From Candidatus Parvarchaeota archaeon (GTDB taxonomy: Archaea > Nanobdellota > Nanobdellia > WJKC01): a stretch of DNA of 52,178 bases. Below are positions 29,529-37,928 of this stretch, piece after piece; positions within the stretch are counted from its first letter, which is position 1; each line of letters starts with the position of its first letter. The notes beneath the pieces were generated by a model, which searched no databases, had not been told where the DNA came from, and saw nothing but the letters and a program-made list of their open reading frames with translations. Made by a program: the position numbers and the translations under genes. The stretch is from positions 1 to 52,178 of the forward strand of contig JAUWZX010000003.1 in NCBI GenBank assembly GCA_030615175.1, in the 5' to 3' direction.

Positions 29529-31121
29529 CTATACTTTTTTTGATATATAATAGTATATTCCTGCAAAGAATAATATGATTGCTATTAGTGTGATTGCTTG
29601 GAATAGGATTAGTGGTGGCGCTGGTATGTAATGAATTTCTGTTTCCTTTTTCTTAGTGACTTTCTTAATTGTTACTAATTCCCTGATTGTTTCCCTGACT
29701 TCGAAGATGCCTGTTATTGAGTCGCTGCTTGCACTGTTATTCTTTGATGTTATGTTGAAGTTGTAAACGCCTACGTAAACTAGTGTGTCCGTGTTGATTG
29801 AGTGGCTGGTTCTTGATCCTGTGATGATGTTCGTGTCATCGTAGCTTATTAAGTTATTCCATACTCTGATTCTAGTGTCGGCTAGGAAGTTAGTGTCCCA
29901 TGTGAATGTGTTGTACTCTCCTCCTAGTATGTAGGTTGAGTATGTGCTGTTCTCTATTTCTACAGCATATATTCTAGTGTAGTAAGTGGTGATGTTGTAT
30001 AGTTCTGGGCTTCCATTGTCAGTGTAGAAGTCTGCTCTGTACTGGAAGTATCTATTATTACTGACTGTTAAGTTCTGTGGTGCTTTAATATATGTTTCAT
30101 TCCATGAGTCTCCAGTGCAGGTTGCGTCGTCGCAACTCCTGACTGTCAGGTTTAGTTTCATTATTCCTCTTTCATACAGGTTTAGTGCTTCTGTTGCGGT
30201 TAATTGCCTGTTGAATAATGCGAATTCATCTATTGTTCCGTTAAAGCTTCTTAAACCGTCGCCTCTTGAGCCTATCATGTAGTCTTCGGCTGCGTCTGAC
30301 AGTCTTGCACCGATTGGTGCTTGTACTTGTGGTATTGACCTACTCGCACCGTTCAAGTATAAGTGCGGGCTATTTAGTATTGAGCTACTATTGTAATCTA
30401 TTACTATATGGGTCCACTCGTTTAAGGGTATTATTAATCCAGTAGTCCATATTCCTGCTTGAGTGAAGAAGTACCTGACGAATGATAATTTAACGTGGGT
30501 TCCATTATCCTCTCTGACGTATAATATGCTGTAACCGTCTTTATCCATTATTCTGCCCGTGTCTGATTCCCCGTCACTCCCTGGGTATATCCATACGCTT
30601 AGGGTTGCGAATTCAATCCATACGTCGTCTAGCGTGGCATTGCTTTTTAAATTAATGTAGTCGCCGTCTCCATCAAAGTCTAGTGCAGTGTTTAATTTGC
30701 CTGTGGCGTTGTAGGTTACGTCGCCTCCGGTTGTTCCATTGTTTCCTTCACCTGAGTAATCAATTATTACCCCGCTTGCTTCGTTCAGGTGCATTAGTAA
30801 TACATTATCTGACATGTTCATCGGGTTAACTATGTAGTCCTCGCTTGACTTATTGTGCGGTAATTCGTAGCCGTAGCCACTCCACCACGTAATATTATTC
30901 CATTTTGATGTACCGCTTGAATCTAACACCTTGCTCGTGTAATTGCCTGAACTATAAGATAAGTTTAATTGAACTGCCCTTAGAGTGTCATTGAAGAAGG
31001 TGTTATTATATATCCCTTCATTAAAGGCCGATTCATTATTCACTTGCCAGATTGAGTCTGCATGAGCAATAGTTATGATTAATAATGAAGTAATTACTGT
31101 TAGTATTGATTTCTTATTCAT
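29529..31121 (-). CDS. LamG-domain surface protein, 530 aa
   Basis: A signal peptide (SILTVITSLLIITIAHA), a LamG/concanavalin-like lectin domain at about 105-315 (MHLNEASGVIIDYSGEGNNG, LNEWTHIVIDYNSS, FNGTIDEFALFNRQLT) and further beta domains at 320-480 are followed by a C-terminal membrane helix (PPLILFQAITLIAIILFF). There are many N-glycosylation sequons. The LamG domain is of the same kind as that in the 1988-aa protein, suggesting duplicated carbohydrate-binding functions. The start codon shares one base with the stop of the Cys-rich 399-aa gene, so the two surface proteins are translationally coupled. Confidence 0.75.
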   Translation of the reverse strand: MNKKSILTVITSLLIITIAHADSIWQVNNESAFNEGIYNNTFFNDTLRAVQLNLSYSSGNYTSKVLDSSGTSKWNNITWWSGYGYELPHNKSSEDYIVNPMNMSDNVLLMHLNEASGVIIDYSGEGNNGTTGGDVTYNATGKLNTALDFDGDGDYINLKSNATLDDVWIEFATLSVWIYPGSDGESDTGRIMDKDGYSILYVREDNGTHVKLSFVRYFFTQAGIWTTGLIIPLNEWTHIVIDYNSSSILNSPHLYLNGASRSIPQVQAPIGARLSDAAEDYMIGSRGDGLRSFNGTIDEFALFNRQLTATEALNLYERGIMKLNLTVRSCDDATCTGDSWNETYIKAPQNLTVSNNRYFQYRADFYTDNGSPELYNITTYYTRIYAVEIENSTYSTYILGGEYNTFTWDTNFLADTRIRVWNNLISYDDTNIITGSRTSHSINTDTLVYVGVYNFNITSKNNSASSDSITGIFEVRETIRELVTIKKVTKKKETEIHYIPAPPLILFQAITLIAIILFFAGIYYYISKKV

Positions 31122-32320
31122 TATTTCTTTCTTACTCTTTTATAGTATATTAATATTCCTGAACCTGAGATTAGTATTATCGCCACGAATGCTATCATTA
31201 ATAATAGTGTTGGAGGTAGTATTGGTGGTGCTTCGTAATTACATAATCCGCTAGTGATGTTGCAGCCTTGCTCGCATGGTTCTTGGAAGTAATAGATTAT
31301 TTCACCAGTCATTGAATTGCATCTGCCACTGTAATAATACGTTGAGTCCTCGCATTTTGTGCCTGCGAATTTTATTGGAGTGTTAATGCATGCTAAGTTT
31401 GGATCACATGAGTCCCTAGTGCATAAGTTATTGTCATCGCAATTAACTTGTTGGAAGGTTATTTCTCCTGTGGTTGGATTGCAGGTTGGGTTGTAATTAT
31501 ACATTAAGTTGTCGCAGTAGGGTATTCCTGCTTCATCTATTAGTGTGTAAGTGCATGATGTTCCTACGCATTTATCAATGGTGCAGGGGTTATTGTCTTC
31601 GCATTTAGCGTCAGTATATGATATTTTTTGGGAGTCTGGATTACAGTATGTTTCAGTTCTTAGTATTGTGTTGCTTGCGCAGTAAGATGTTAATGTTATT
31701 CCTACGCAGAGGTCTGGGCAGTCGCTTGGGCAGGTAGAGTATACTTCTCCTGCCTCGCATATTCCATTACCGCAACAGGGTGTTACTGTTATGCATCCTT
31801 TAATGTCATCGCATTCCTCGCAGATTCCACAATCTTGTGTTGACCAATAACTGCATCCCCAATTTATTTTATCATAATAAGGATCAGTGTACCAGTGTGG
31901 ATAATGTTTTCTCGTTAAGTATCCATAATTATCGCATATTGGATTATAGTAGAATTTATTGTTGTAACAGAAGGTTGGGCAGTCAACGTCTTTGCAAGGA
32001 TTAACGCATTTACCATACTCGCACACAACCTCTATTACTCCCCACTCACCTGCGGGTTCCCACTCGCAACTGAATCCGCCTAAGTACTCTTGCCCTGGAC
32101 TCCAGTCGTAAGTGAAGTACGCTTCCACTGCCGCTCCAGTGTCAGCGTCAGGCCAGCATCTTCCAGTGTACCTCGTTATTGTTATTCCTTGTTCTTGAAT
32201 GACTGCTAATGGAATGGGCCTTAACGCTAGTAAGTAAATGATTAATATTGCTACTGGCACGACTATTGCCACAGTTATTAATGCTTTCTGCCTAGTAGTT
32301 AATTTCATCTCATTAATCAC
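31121..32320 (-). CDS. Cys-rich bitopic surface protein, 399 aa
   Basis: An N-terminal membrane helix (about 13-32), an ectodomain with about forty Cys and a C-terminal membrane helix (LLLMIAFVAIILISGSGILI) with a basic tail. Modules CGNGICEAGEVYSTCPSDCP and CEDNNPCTIDKC/CDDNNLCTRDSC match those of the 453-aa protein next to the fusexin-like gene, so the two are paralogues. The GTG at 32320 overlaps the previous gene; the ATG at 32308 is an alternative. It is probably an envelope stalk or adhesin working with the LamG protein translated directly after it. Confidence 0.7.
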   Translation of the reverse strand: MINEMKLTTRQKALITVAIVVPVAILIIYLLALRPIPLAVIQEQGITITRYTGRCWPDADTGAAVEAYFTYDWSPGQEYLGGFSCEWEPAGEWGVIEVVCEYGKCVNPCKDVDCPTFCYNNKFYYNPICDNYGYLTRKHYPHWYTDPYYDKINWGCSYWSTQDCGICEECDDIKGCITVTPCCGNGICEAGEVYSTCPSDCPDLCVGITLTSYCASNTILRTETYCNPDSQKISYTDAKCEDNNPCTIDKCVGTSCTYTLIDEAGIPYCDNLMYNYNPTCNPTTGEITFQQVNCDDNNLCTRDSCDPNLACINTPIKFAGTKCEDSTYYYSGRCNSMTGEIIYYFQEPCEQGCNITSGLCNYEAPPILPPTLLLMIAFVAIILISGSGILIYYKRVRKK

Positions 32321-32714
32321 GTACTTTATAAATCGATATTATTAAATATGAAATTAATGATATCCCTAAGAATATGTATGTTATAATGTTTAAAACTAAT
32401 GACATTAATAAAGGGGTTATTGTTACCGTGCCTGGTTCATAAGTAATTAAATAAATCTGTGATATTATCATTAATGCGCCAAGCCAAATTGAAATTATTG
32501 CCAAGGATATTACTAAATTATCAATTTTTGAGAATCGTAGTGAAACCATTAAGACCACCATGGCACCAATGGTTAACATCATCACTATATCTCCAACATA
32601 GAATGGCAAGAAGATTATTATGGGCAAATAAACGAACATGAATATAGTGGTTATTATGAATAATGCTTTCTCCCAGTCCTTTAATTCCTTCCATACTTTA
32701 AGAATGCTAGTCAT
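32313..32714 (-). CDS. Four-helix membrane protein, 133 aa
   Basis: Four hydrophobic helices (about 17-40, 43-60, 67-88, 100-125) with a very short cytoplasmic start. No motif or family is recognised. It overlaps the 399-aa Cys-rich gene by eight bases and so probably belongs to one complex or pathway with the surface pair that follows. Confidence 0.6.
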   Translation of the reverse strand: MTSILKVWKELKDWEKALFIITTIFMFVYLPIIIFLPFYVGDIVMMLTIGAMVVLMVSLRFSKIDNLVISLAIISIWLGALMIISQIYLITYEPGTVTITPLLMSLVLNIITYIFLGISLISYLIISIYKVRD

Positions 32715-32756
32715 TACTCTAATTATCTAGTGCTTTGAAGAATTTATAATTTTTGG

Positions 32757-32975
32757 TTACTTTTCTCTTATCTTTTTTACAATGATTACAATAATGGCTA
32801 CCAGTATTATTAATCCAATGAGTATGTACAAGGCATATTGAAGTAATAGGTGGAGAATGCCTTCCACTAAGTCTTCAACAAGGATTTTTATTCCCTCTCC
32901 TAGGCCTGTGCATCCAGATGAAATTACCACTAACAGAATAAGAAAGAAGGGAAAAATATGTTTTTTAATTTCCAT
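32757..32975 (-). CDS. Small lipoprotein-like membrane protein, 72 aa
   Basis: A signal segment ending in a lipobox-like LVVISSGCTG (Cys near 22) is followed by a short loop (LGEGIKILVEDLVEGI) and a long C-terminal membrane helix (ALYILIGLIILVAIIVIIV) with a KKIREK tail. It is likely a lipid-anchored, membrane-spanning small protein facing outwards. It lies two bases from the 128-aa gene upstream. No function can be given. Confidence 0.6.
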   Translation of the reverse strand: MEIKKHIFPFFLILLVVISSGCTGLGEGIKILVEDLVEGILHLLLQYALYILIGLIILVAIIVIIVKKIREK

Positions 32976-32977
32976 TA

Positions 32978-33364
32978 TTAATCTTCTCCTAGTGGTTTCC
33001 AGTATTTAATGAATTCCCTGATGGCTTCTTCCCTTACTTTTCTCTTCCTTAATACTTCAGGGCTTGGCAGTAATTTAGTCATGTTCTCCTTGATGTATTC
33101 TGGCGTTCTAGGATTCATTATTAACTTTAGTGCCTCTTCTTGAATCTTTTGCCTTGTCCTTCTAATGGATTCTAGGTCTACCATTTGCTCCCAGTTCTCG
33201 AAGGGTATACGAATATCTATTCCTTGAACTGCTCTAACGTAAACTAATTGAAGCCACCGATCCTCATTCCTTGCTCTCTTATTATTAAGTAATAGGTACC
33301 TAACTCCGTCAGCCACATTGTTGAATTCCCTCTTAACACTGTTAAGCTCTAATTCACTAATCAT
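32978..33364 (-). CDS. Conserved phage-type protein, 128 aa
   Basis: A soluble helical protein. ARNEDRWLQLVYVRAVQGID followed by a short link and SLESIRRTRQKIQEEALKLI is a pattern I know from many phage and plasmid proteins of unknown function, usually near replication or recombination genes. The C-terminal half is Lys/Arg-rich. It is likely to bind nucleic acid. It sits between the HerA-like ATPase region and the membrane operon, 12 bases from the 74-aa basic protein. Confidence 0.6.
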   Translation of the reverse strand: MISELELNSVKREFNNVADGVRYLLLNNKRARNEDRWLQLVYVRAVQGIDIRIPFENWEQMVDLESIRRTRQKIQEEALKLIMNPRTPEYIKENMTKLLPSPEVLRKRKVREEAIREFIKYWKPLGED

Positions 33365-33376
33365 TAAATTAATCCT

Positions 33377-33601
33377 TTATTTTAACTTTTTTAGTTTCCT
33401 GAGTTCTTCTTCTTTTTCTTTTATTAATTCTGCGTTTCTTTCTTCTTTTCTTTTTATTTCCATGTATCTTCTCATTGCGAAGAATACTGTTTCTTCTCCA
33501 TACTTTGAGATCATCTTATCAATTCTTGATGCTATGTATTTGTACTTTTTACGTTTTTTAATTTGATTTTTCTGATACTCAGTTAATTCTTTCTTCTTCA
33601 T
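33377..33601 (-). CDS. Small basic coiled-coil protein, 74 aa
   Basis: Almost entirely charged helix, with a basic N-terminus (YQKNQIKKRKKYKYIASRID) and a Lys/Glu heptad C-terminus (IKEKEEELRKLKKLK). It has GGAGG before the ATG. It is directly downstream of the HerA-like ATPase gene (25 bases). It may be a DNA-binding or adaptor partner of that motor, by position only. Confidence 0.55.
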   Translation of the reverse strand: MKKKELTEYQKNQIKKRKKYKYIASRIDKMISKYGEETVFFAMRRYMEIKRKEERNAELIKEKEEELRKLKKLK

Positions 33602-33626
33602 ATTATCATCCTCCTTTTGTATTTTA

Positions 33627-35339
33627 TCATTCGAAGAACTCCTTGCTTATTATTAATTCATTGCCTTCTATTTCTATTAGTCCATTCCTTCTTAGTTCTG
33701 ATATATAAGTATTGAATGTCCCGCCTGTTGGCGTGAATCCCGTTTCATAGCCTATTTCTTCTTTACTTATTGAGTGCGGGTAGTGTTCATAAATTACTTC
33801 TAGTATTCTTCCAGCTCCTTTTCTGAACTTGGTTTTCCATAATTCTAATAGTTCTCTTCCTGTTGGTATTCTTGGTATTTCATTTACATTTCTTATCCCT
33901 TCTTCAGTTATTGTTAATTCATGCATCCCAGTTATCCATCCATTCCTTTTTAATTCTGAGATGTAAGTGTTAAATGTTCCTCCTTTTACTGAGAAGCCTG
34001 ATAGCGTTGCCAGTCTTTGTTTTGTTAATGTGTTGGCAGCCGCTAACCACCCCAGCATCCTCATTGCTCCAGCCCTTAATGGTTTATCTTCATCGTATAA
34101 TGGTTCTGCTAATTCTTTGCATCTATCCCATGCTTTCTTTACTCTTGGCTCTTCACGTTTTCTCTTTATTTTTTCAATAAATTCTTTTGGGTCACTTACA
34201 ACTAGTGGTGGTGTTGGAGTGATTGGCTTTAATGGTTTTGTTTCAGGTACGCTTACGCAGATAGTTTTTATTCTACCTATTGCCGTCCTTAATTTTCTTA
34301 TTTCTATTTCATATTGTTTTTCTATTTTCTTGTATTGTATTTGTGCTTCCCTTATTCCTTGTTGCTTTACCATGATTAATTGTTTTTCATCAATTCTTGC
34401 TTCCGGTTTTTGTCTTTTAAGTATTGTTAGTTCTCTTTTTAATTGCATTATTTTATTCTTCATATCTTGTTTAGTTCTTAACTCCTCTTCTGATTCTTTT
34501 TCTAAGTCAATTAATTTCTTTAGTATTCTCTTTATGTTCTTTGGCGTTCCTGGCACTACTGTTAATTGTTGCCCTCCGAGTCTTGGATGGGTTGTCTTAA
34601 CTCCTCCAACCTTAAATTTAACTACTTCTTTGCTTATTGCTGGTCCGAAACCGCAGAATTCTCCTGCCCCTAAGTTTCTTAAACCCCTCATTTGCTCTTT
34701 ACTAGTGAATCCGAGAATCTCTGATGCACGTTTCATGTCAACATCTAGTCCTGTGCGCCCTATTAAGATATTATTAGCTTCCGCAGCAGCGTCTTTATTC
34801 AGTTTTGATAATCTTTGGGTGCAAATTATTCCACAGAATCCCCTCTTCCTACCCCTAGTCATTAAGTCAATAACTGAGTTTGATGATTCTGACTTTCCTG
34901 ACTGTGGAGCGAACTGGTGGCATTCATCTATTATTATTAGTGCTGGATGCCATAACTTCTTTGGCGATTCAATTAGTGAATCAAGGAATCTTTTAACGTA
35001 TAATATTCTTTCATGCTTCTTTAATTCTGATACATCAATTATTGTTGAAGTTCTTAATTCAAGTATCTTCCTTGCTAGTAGTTGAGCTGTTCTTATGTTC
35101 GCTGGTATCTCTCCTTCCTTGCCTACGAGTAAGTAATCATATTTCTCTCTTAGTGAGCCGAATTCTCCTTCTAAGTCAATTACTATTTGTTGAACTTTTC
35201 CATGAGTCTGTTCTAATATCCTTCTTATAGTCCATGACTTGCCACCGCCTGAGTTAGCGGTGATTAGCATTCTTGTTTCAATTAAGTTAAGCAGGTTTAT
35301 CTCTAATTTCTCGCCTGTTTTTGTCTTGCCAATAATCAT
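33627..35339 (-). CDS. HerA/FtsK-type DNA-translocating ATPase
   Basis: A 570-aa ATPase of the HerA/DUF87 group: Walker A ANSGGGKS (28-35) after a short beta barrel-like start, Walker B ALIIIDECHQF (133-143, D138/E139), a TRGRKRGFCGIICTQRL sensor region and an arginine-rich stretch. A central coiled coil (about 270-350) and two tandem winged-helix modules at the C-terminus follow, recognisable by the nearly identical GGTFNTYISELKRNGW and GGTFNTYISELRRNGL. It should form a hexamer that pumps double-stranded DNA, in packaging, segregation or conjugative transfer. It is translationally coupled (ATGA) to a ribbon-helix-helix gene. Confidence 0.85.
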   Translation of the reverse strand: MIIGKTKTGEKLEINLLNLIETRMLITANSGGGKSWTIRRILEQTHGKVQQIVIDLEGEFGSLREKYDYLLVGKEGEIPANIRTAQLLARKILELRTSTIIDVSELKKHERILYVKRFLDSLIESPKKLWHPALIIIDECHQFAPQSGKSESSNSVIDLMTRGRKRGFCGIICTQRLSKLNKDAAAEANNILIGRTGLDVDMKRASEILGFTSKEQMRGLRNLGAGEFCGFGPAISKEVVKFKVGGVKTTHPRLGGQQLTVVPGTPKNIKRILKKLIDLEKESEEELRTKQDMKNKIMQLKRELTILKRQKPEARIDEKQLIMVKQQGIREAQIQYKKIEKQYEIEIRKLRTAIGRIKTICVSVPETKPLKPITPTPPLVVSDPKEFIEKIKRKREEPRVKKAWDRCKELAEPLYDEDKPLRAGAMRMLGWLAAANTLTKQRLATLSGFSVKGGTFNTYISELKRNGWITGMHELTITEEGIRNVNEIPRIPTGRELLELWKTKFRKGAGRILEVIYEHYPHSISKEEIGYETGFTPTGGTFNTYISELRRNGLIEIEGNELIISKEFFE

Positions 35340-35467
35340 TTACTCACCTTGAAGTGTTCTTTTAGTATTTCGATTATTGCTTCTTGTAAAGTGTTTAAGT
35401 CTCTTTTTATTTTTTCAAGTTTTAAGTTTTTATTCAATTCTTTTGGTACATCTACTTGTATTAACAT
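35336..35467 (-). CDS. Ribbon-helix-helix protein, 43 aa
   Basis: A 43-aa frame beginning MLIQVDVPKELNKNLKLEKI: a strand followed by two helices, the CopG/Arc ribbon-helix-helix layout. Its TGA overlaps the ATG of the HerA-like gene in an ATGA junction. It probably autoregulates the unit or acts as a DNA adaptor of the ATPase. Confidence 0.6.
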   Translation of the reverse strand: MLIQVDVPKELNKNLKLEKIKRDLNTLQEAIIEILKEHFKVSK

Positions 35468-35523
35468 ATATCTTCGAGTGTTTGGGAATATTCTTAAGTA
35501 TTTAAGTTTTTCTTATCTTTGAG

Positions 35524-35623
35524 GGGCTTCAATCACAAGAGCAATGCATAATGAGGGATTCACTAATCTTGCCAACTAACGATAAAGTATTGTTACAATA
35601 CCCTACCGTTGTGATTGAAGTCC
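35524..35623. ncRNA. GC-rich inverted-repeat element, possible RNA
   Basis: CTTCAATCACAA (35527-35538) and TTGTGATTGAAG (35609-35620) are perfect 12-bp inverted repeats, extendable to about 15 pairs. Inside lies the hairpin GTATTG-TTA-CAATAC (35587-35601). The stretch 35468-35878 has no convincing gene; the open frames through it are unlike the neighbours in composition. It is richer in G+C than the flanks, so a structured RNA or the remnant of a small mobile element is likely. A CRISPR array is excluded because there is only one copy. Confidence 0.45.
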
Positions 35624-35777
35624 TTTCTCAAACTTTTATTCCCATCAGCAATCCCATTGAAGCCACACCATTTGGTATGGGGGAAATCTTCATTTGGCGT
35701 TACGAGCAAGCAAACAGAGGGTATGAGGAGCCCTCCAATTATCATCTCAATCTTGCTCGTGCTGATTTTGGGAGTGA

Positions 35778-35803
35778 GCCCGCCACCTTATTTGGTGGCG
35801 GGT
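35778..35803. terminator. Perfect GC hairpin CCCGCCACC/GGTGGCGGG
   Basis: A 9-bp perfect stem with a 6-base loop (TTATTT), one of the strongest hairpins of the window, about 75 bases past the stop end of the 279-aa gene's operon boundary (on its upstream side). It may end an RNA made from the element at 35524-35623 on the plus strand, or bind protein. Confidence 0.5.
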
Positions 35804-35878
35804 GGATTTCATAACAGGGTACAAAAGGGAGTGTTGATTTTGTCAAACCCTTTTGAGCATGATTTTTATTTACTATTA

Positions 35879-36718
35879 TCATAATCTGTACCTTATGCGT
35901 TTAGTTATTGGTTCTCTGAATCTAGTTATTACTCCTGTTTCTATTAATTCAGGTATTATTCCATGCCTTGCTTCAGTGTAAGGGCTTTTCTCTCCTATTC
36001 GTTTACCAATTATATTGACTAAGTCATCCAGTGAGTATGCTCCTAGTGGTATCTCTATTCTTGGTCGCCACCTAATGCGCTCTGTTATTGGATCCCTGTA
36101 CCTTATCACTCTTCCGGCTTCTCTTAATTCCCTGATCCTTTTATGACTGGCTCTGAAAGGGAATTTATCCTTGATTGCTCTTATGACGATTGATAATAAT
36201 TCATAGTATTCATACTTGCCTACTGGCACGATTACTTCAACTCTTATTTCGAATTCTGCTGTGAACACCATTCTTAAGTCACCGTCATACTGGTTTGAGT
36301 ATATTACGAAAGTTACTTCATAACTGCCAGGGTCTAGCAATCCAAAGCCTGGTTTCGTTACTTCAACGCTTATGTCTTTTACTGAACTCTTCCAATCACT
36401 AACCACTACTTCTTTAATTAATTCTATTTGCTTACCCCATTCCTCTTTAGGTATTCTTTCAGTTAGTTTTGTTTGAACTTCTTTTCTATACCTATTCCTT
36501 GCTGCGCCATAAGACCATGCGCCTGTAAAAAATTGGAGGAAGAATACTTCTGATGCGGCTATTCCTTCATCCCATATTTCATCATCTTCTTTTAATAAAT
36601 CTTTTTCCCTGTCATAAGTGTATATGGGCCTGCCCAACTTCTCTGGCGGTAGGTAGACGCTCTTGCCTTCTTGCTTAAAGGCTGGCGAAATTTCCAATTT
36701 CTTAATCTTAACCGACAT
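35879..36718 (-). CDS. Hypothetical protein with duplicated C-terminal motif, 279 aa
   Basis: Not recognised. Residues about 40-110 are helical and aromatic (ASEVFFLQFFTGAWSYGAAR), about 110-175 strand-rich. The C-terminal 110 residues hold two related halves, each ending RYRDPITERIRWR and RFREPITKRIRYR. The duplicated basic motif with the preceding helix pairs could be a tandem DNA-binding module. It is two bases from the 172-aa gene upstream and is the last gene before the gene-free stretch at 35.5-35.9 kb. Structural phage protein is an alternative. Confidence 0.55.
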   Translation of the reverse strand: MSVKIKKLEISPAFKQEGKSVYLPPEKLGRPIYTYDREKDLLKEDDEIWDEGIAASEVFFLQFFTGAWSYGAARNRYRKEVQTKLTERIPKEEWGKQIELIKEVVVSDWKSSVKDISVEVTKPGFGLLDPGSYEVTFVIYSNQYDGDLRMVFTAEFEIRVEVIVPVGKYEYYELLSIVIRAIKDKFPFRASHKRIRELREAGRVIRYRDPITERIRWRPRIEIPLGAYSLDDLVNIIGKRIGEKSPYTEARHGIIPELIETGVITRFREPITKRIRYRL

Positions 36719-36720
36719 AT

Positions 36721-37239
36721 TTATTTACTCACTTCTTTTTTCATTATTTTTATTATCGTTATTCGCTTCTGGCTTGACGACCATCCTAGAACGCTTAACA
36801 CTATGTTTCTTAGATTAATTAATTCTTTCCTCTTGCATAATCTTGACTCTATTGTTTCAACATATTTAGGAGCGCCTTTGCCTGATTTCTTGCTGAATCT
36901 AAGTACCTTGCCAGGTCTTAAGAAGCTAAACTTAACGTACAATGGATCAACTAATCCTCGTTCAAGAAGCCAGAATGACATCAATATTATTTGTTTTTTC
37001 GTGAACTTATAGAATGAATATAAGTGGTAGTGGCCACGACTGCTTCTAATAATGTGCACGTCGCCTATTGCTTTTATATAGTTTTTATTCTTTGAATACC
37101 TATCTTGTAGTTCAATAACTGCTTTTCTTACTTTCCTTAAGTTGATCCCGTCAAGGTCAGCCATAAAGAAGAACTTATTAGTTTTAGGGATTCTGTTACT
37201 GAAACCGCTCAATAAATCAACCTTTCGTGTTTTAGTCAT
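36721..37239 (-). CDS. Possible replication protein with HYH motif, 172 aa
   Basis: Basic protein with an acidic strand FFFMADLDGINLRKVRKAV (about 23-41), then DVHIIRSSRGHYHLYSFYKF (about 60-79). A similar acidic strand plus a R(T/S)xxGxH motif is seen in archaeo-eukaryotic primase-like and in HUH replication proteins of archaeal elements. The HxH could be metal-binding. No clear catalytic tyrosine context or full AEP motif set can be defined, so this stays a weak resemblance. It is followed within two bases by the 279-aa gene. Confidence 0.4.
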   Translation of the reverse strand: MTKTRKVDLLSGFSNRIPKTNKFFFMADLDGINLRKVRKAVIELQDRYSKNKNYIKAIGDVHIIRSSRGHYHLYSFYKFTKKQIILMSFWLLERGLVDPLYVKFSFLRPGKVLRFSKKSGKGAPKYVETIESRLCKRKELINLRNIVLSVLGWSSSQKRITIIKIMKKEVSK

Positions 37240-37245
37240 TATTAT

Positions 37246-37434
37246 TTACTCCAATACTTTTTTAATGAATTTAAGCATTAATGTAATGTTATTTATGACT
37301 TTGTTATTGAATTTATTTCTTTCTATGCATTCTTGACAAGTGAAGTCTCCTTTAACACTGTCGTAGTATCCTTCAATTGATTCTCCGTCATAACCGCAAA
37401 CCTTACATTGTATTGTTGGTAGTGATGTAGCCAT
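37246..37434 (-). CDS. Zinc-ribbon protein, 62 aa
   Basis: Two cysteine pairs, CKVCGYDG (about 10-17) and CQECIERNKF (about 33-42), form a zinc ribbon. An aliphatic helix (INNITLMLKFIKKVLE) follows. It is a small DNA- or RNA-binding or protein-interaction module of unknown target. It is one of at least nine short Cys-pair proteins encoded between 37 and 50 kb. Confidence 0.6.
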   Translation of the reverse strand: MATSLPTIQCKVCGYDGESIEGYYDSVKGDFTCQECIERNKFNNKVINNITLMLKFIKKVLE

Positions 37435-37441
37435 TTATTTA

Positions 37442-37570
37442 TCAATCCTCCTTTTTTTCATAATATTTATCCTCGCATTTTTTTGAGCAGAAGTATTCAT
37501 TCTCTAATGCATCGCTATTCTTGCGTGAGTAATGTCTTTTACAATTAACGCATTTATCCTTATCCTTCAC
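37442..37570 (-). CDS. Small zinc-finger protein, 42 aa (GTG start)
   Basis: A 42-codon frame with CVNCKR and YFCSKKCEDKY, the CxxC...CxxxC pattern of short treble-clef zinc fingers. Start: GTG at 37570, overlapping the last codons of the upstream 122-aa gene. It ends TGA at 37442. It fills the space between two annotated zinc proteins, so it is probably a genuine operon member. Confidence 0.6.
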   Translation of the reverse strand: MKDKDKCVNCKRHYSRKNSDALENEYFCSKKCEDKYYEKKED

Positions 37571-37928
37571 GTAAAAGCCTCCTTTTCTCTTTATGTTTCT
37601 TATTTAATTCTGTTGTGAAAATTGAGATTGTGAGCATGCAATCCTCTGAGAGTACTGTTTCAAATTCAATTGTTCCGAAGAAGCAGTACTTCCTCCATGA
37701 AGGATACCATTTTATTTCTCCTAACTCGCACTCATCTCGTTTTGATATTACTGAATAAACCTTTGTTTTAGGTTTCTCTTCTTTTAATTCAAACCTTAAC
37801 CACTTATCCTCTTTTTCTACGTTTTCATAATAAACGCATTTAAATGCTGTTGGATTGGGGTGATGAAAAGGGCATCTGTTTCTTTTAACACAAGTCTTAC
37901 ATAAATCTTTCACTTTGAATCCTCCCAC
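37560..37928 (-). CDS. Conserved phage-type protein with Cys cluster, 122 aa
   Basis: An N-terminal Cys/His cluster (CKTCVKRNRCPFHHP and KCVYYEN) could bind zinc. The C-terminal part, ELGEIKWYPSWRKYCFFGTI followed by LSEDCMLTISIFTTELNKKH, matches a pattern common in phage proteins of unknown function, where W-x-x-Y-x-F and an aspartate-cysteine follow. The fusion of a zinc cluster to that domain is notable. It overlaps the 121-aa gene by 19 bases. Confidence 0.6.
   Translation of the reverse strand: MGGFKVKDLCKTCVKRNRCPFHHPNPTAFKCVYYENVEKEDKWLRFELKEEKPKTKVYSVISKRDECELGEIKWYPSWRKYCFFGTIEFETVLSEDCMLTISIFTTELNKKHKEKRRLLREG

Noticed and set aside
33967-35085. 372-codon plus-strand frame
   Set aside because: It is antisense to the HerA-like ATPase, whose motifs are clear. 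Its Ser/Leu/Phe-rich product is typical of a mirror frame.
35527-35620. CRISPR-like CTTCAATCACAA repeat
   Set aside because: Only one inverted pair exists, with no regularly spaced direct copies and no cas gene nearby.
35551-35884. Two plus-strand frames in the GC-rich island
   Set aside because: They overlap each other, include the hairpins and show no domain. I treat the region as non-coding or RNA.
36721-37239. Firm call as rolling-circle (HUH) replication protein
   Set aside because: Only an HYH motif and an acidic strand are visible; the other motifs needed are not clear, so it is kept as a weak possibility.
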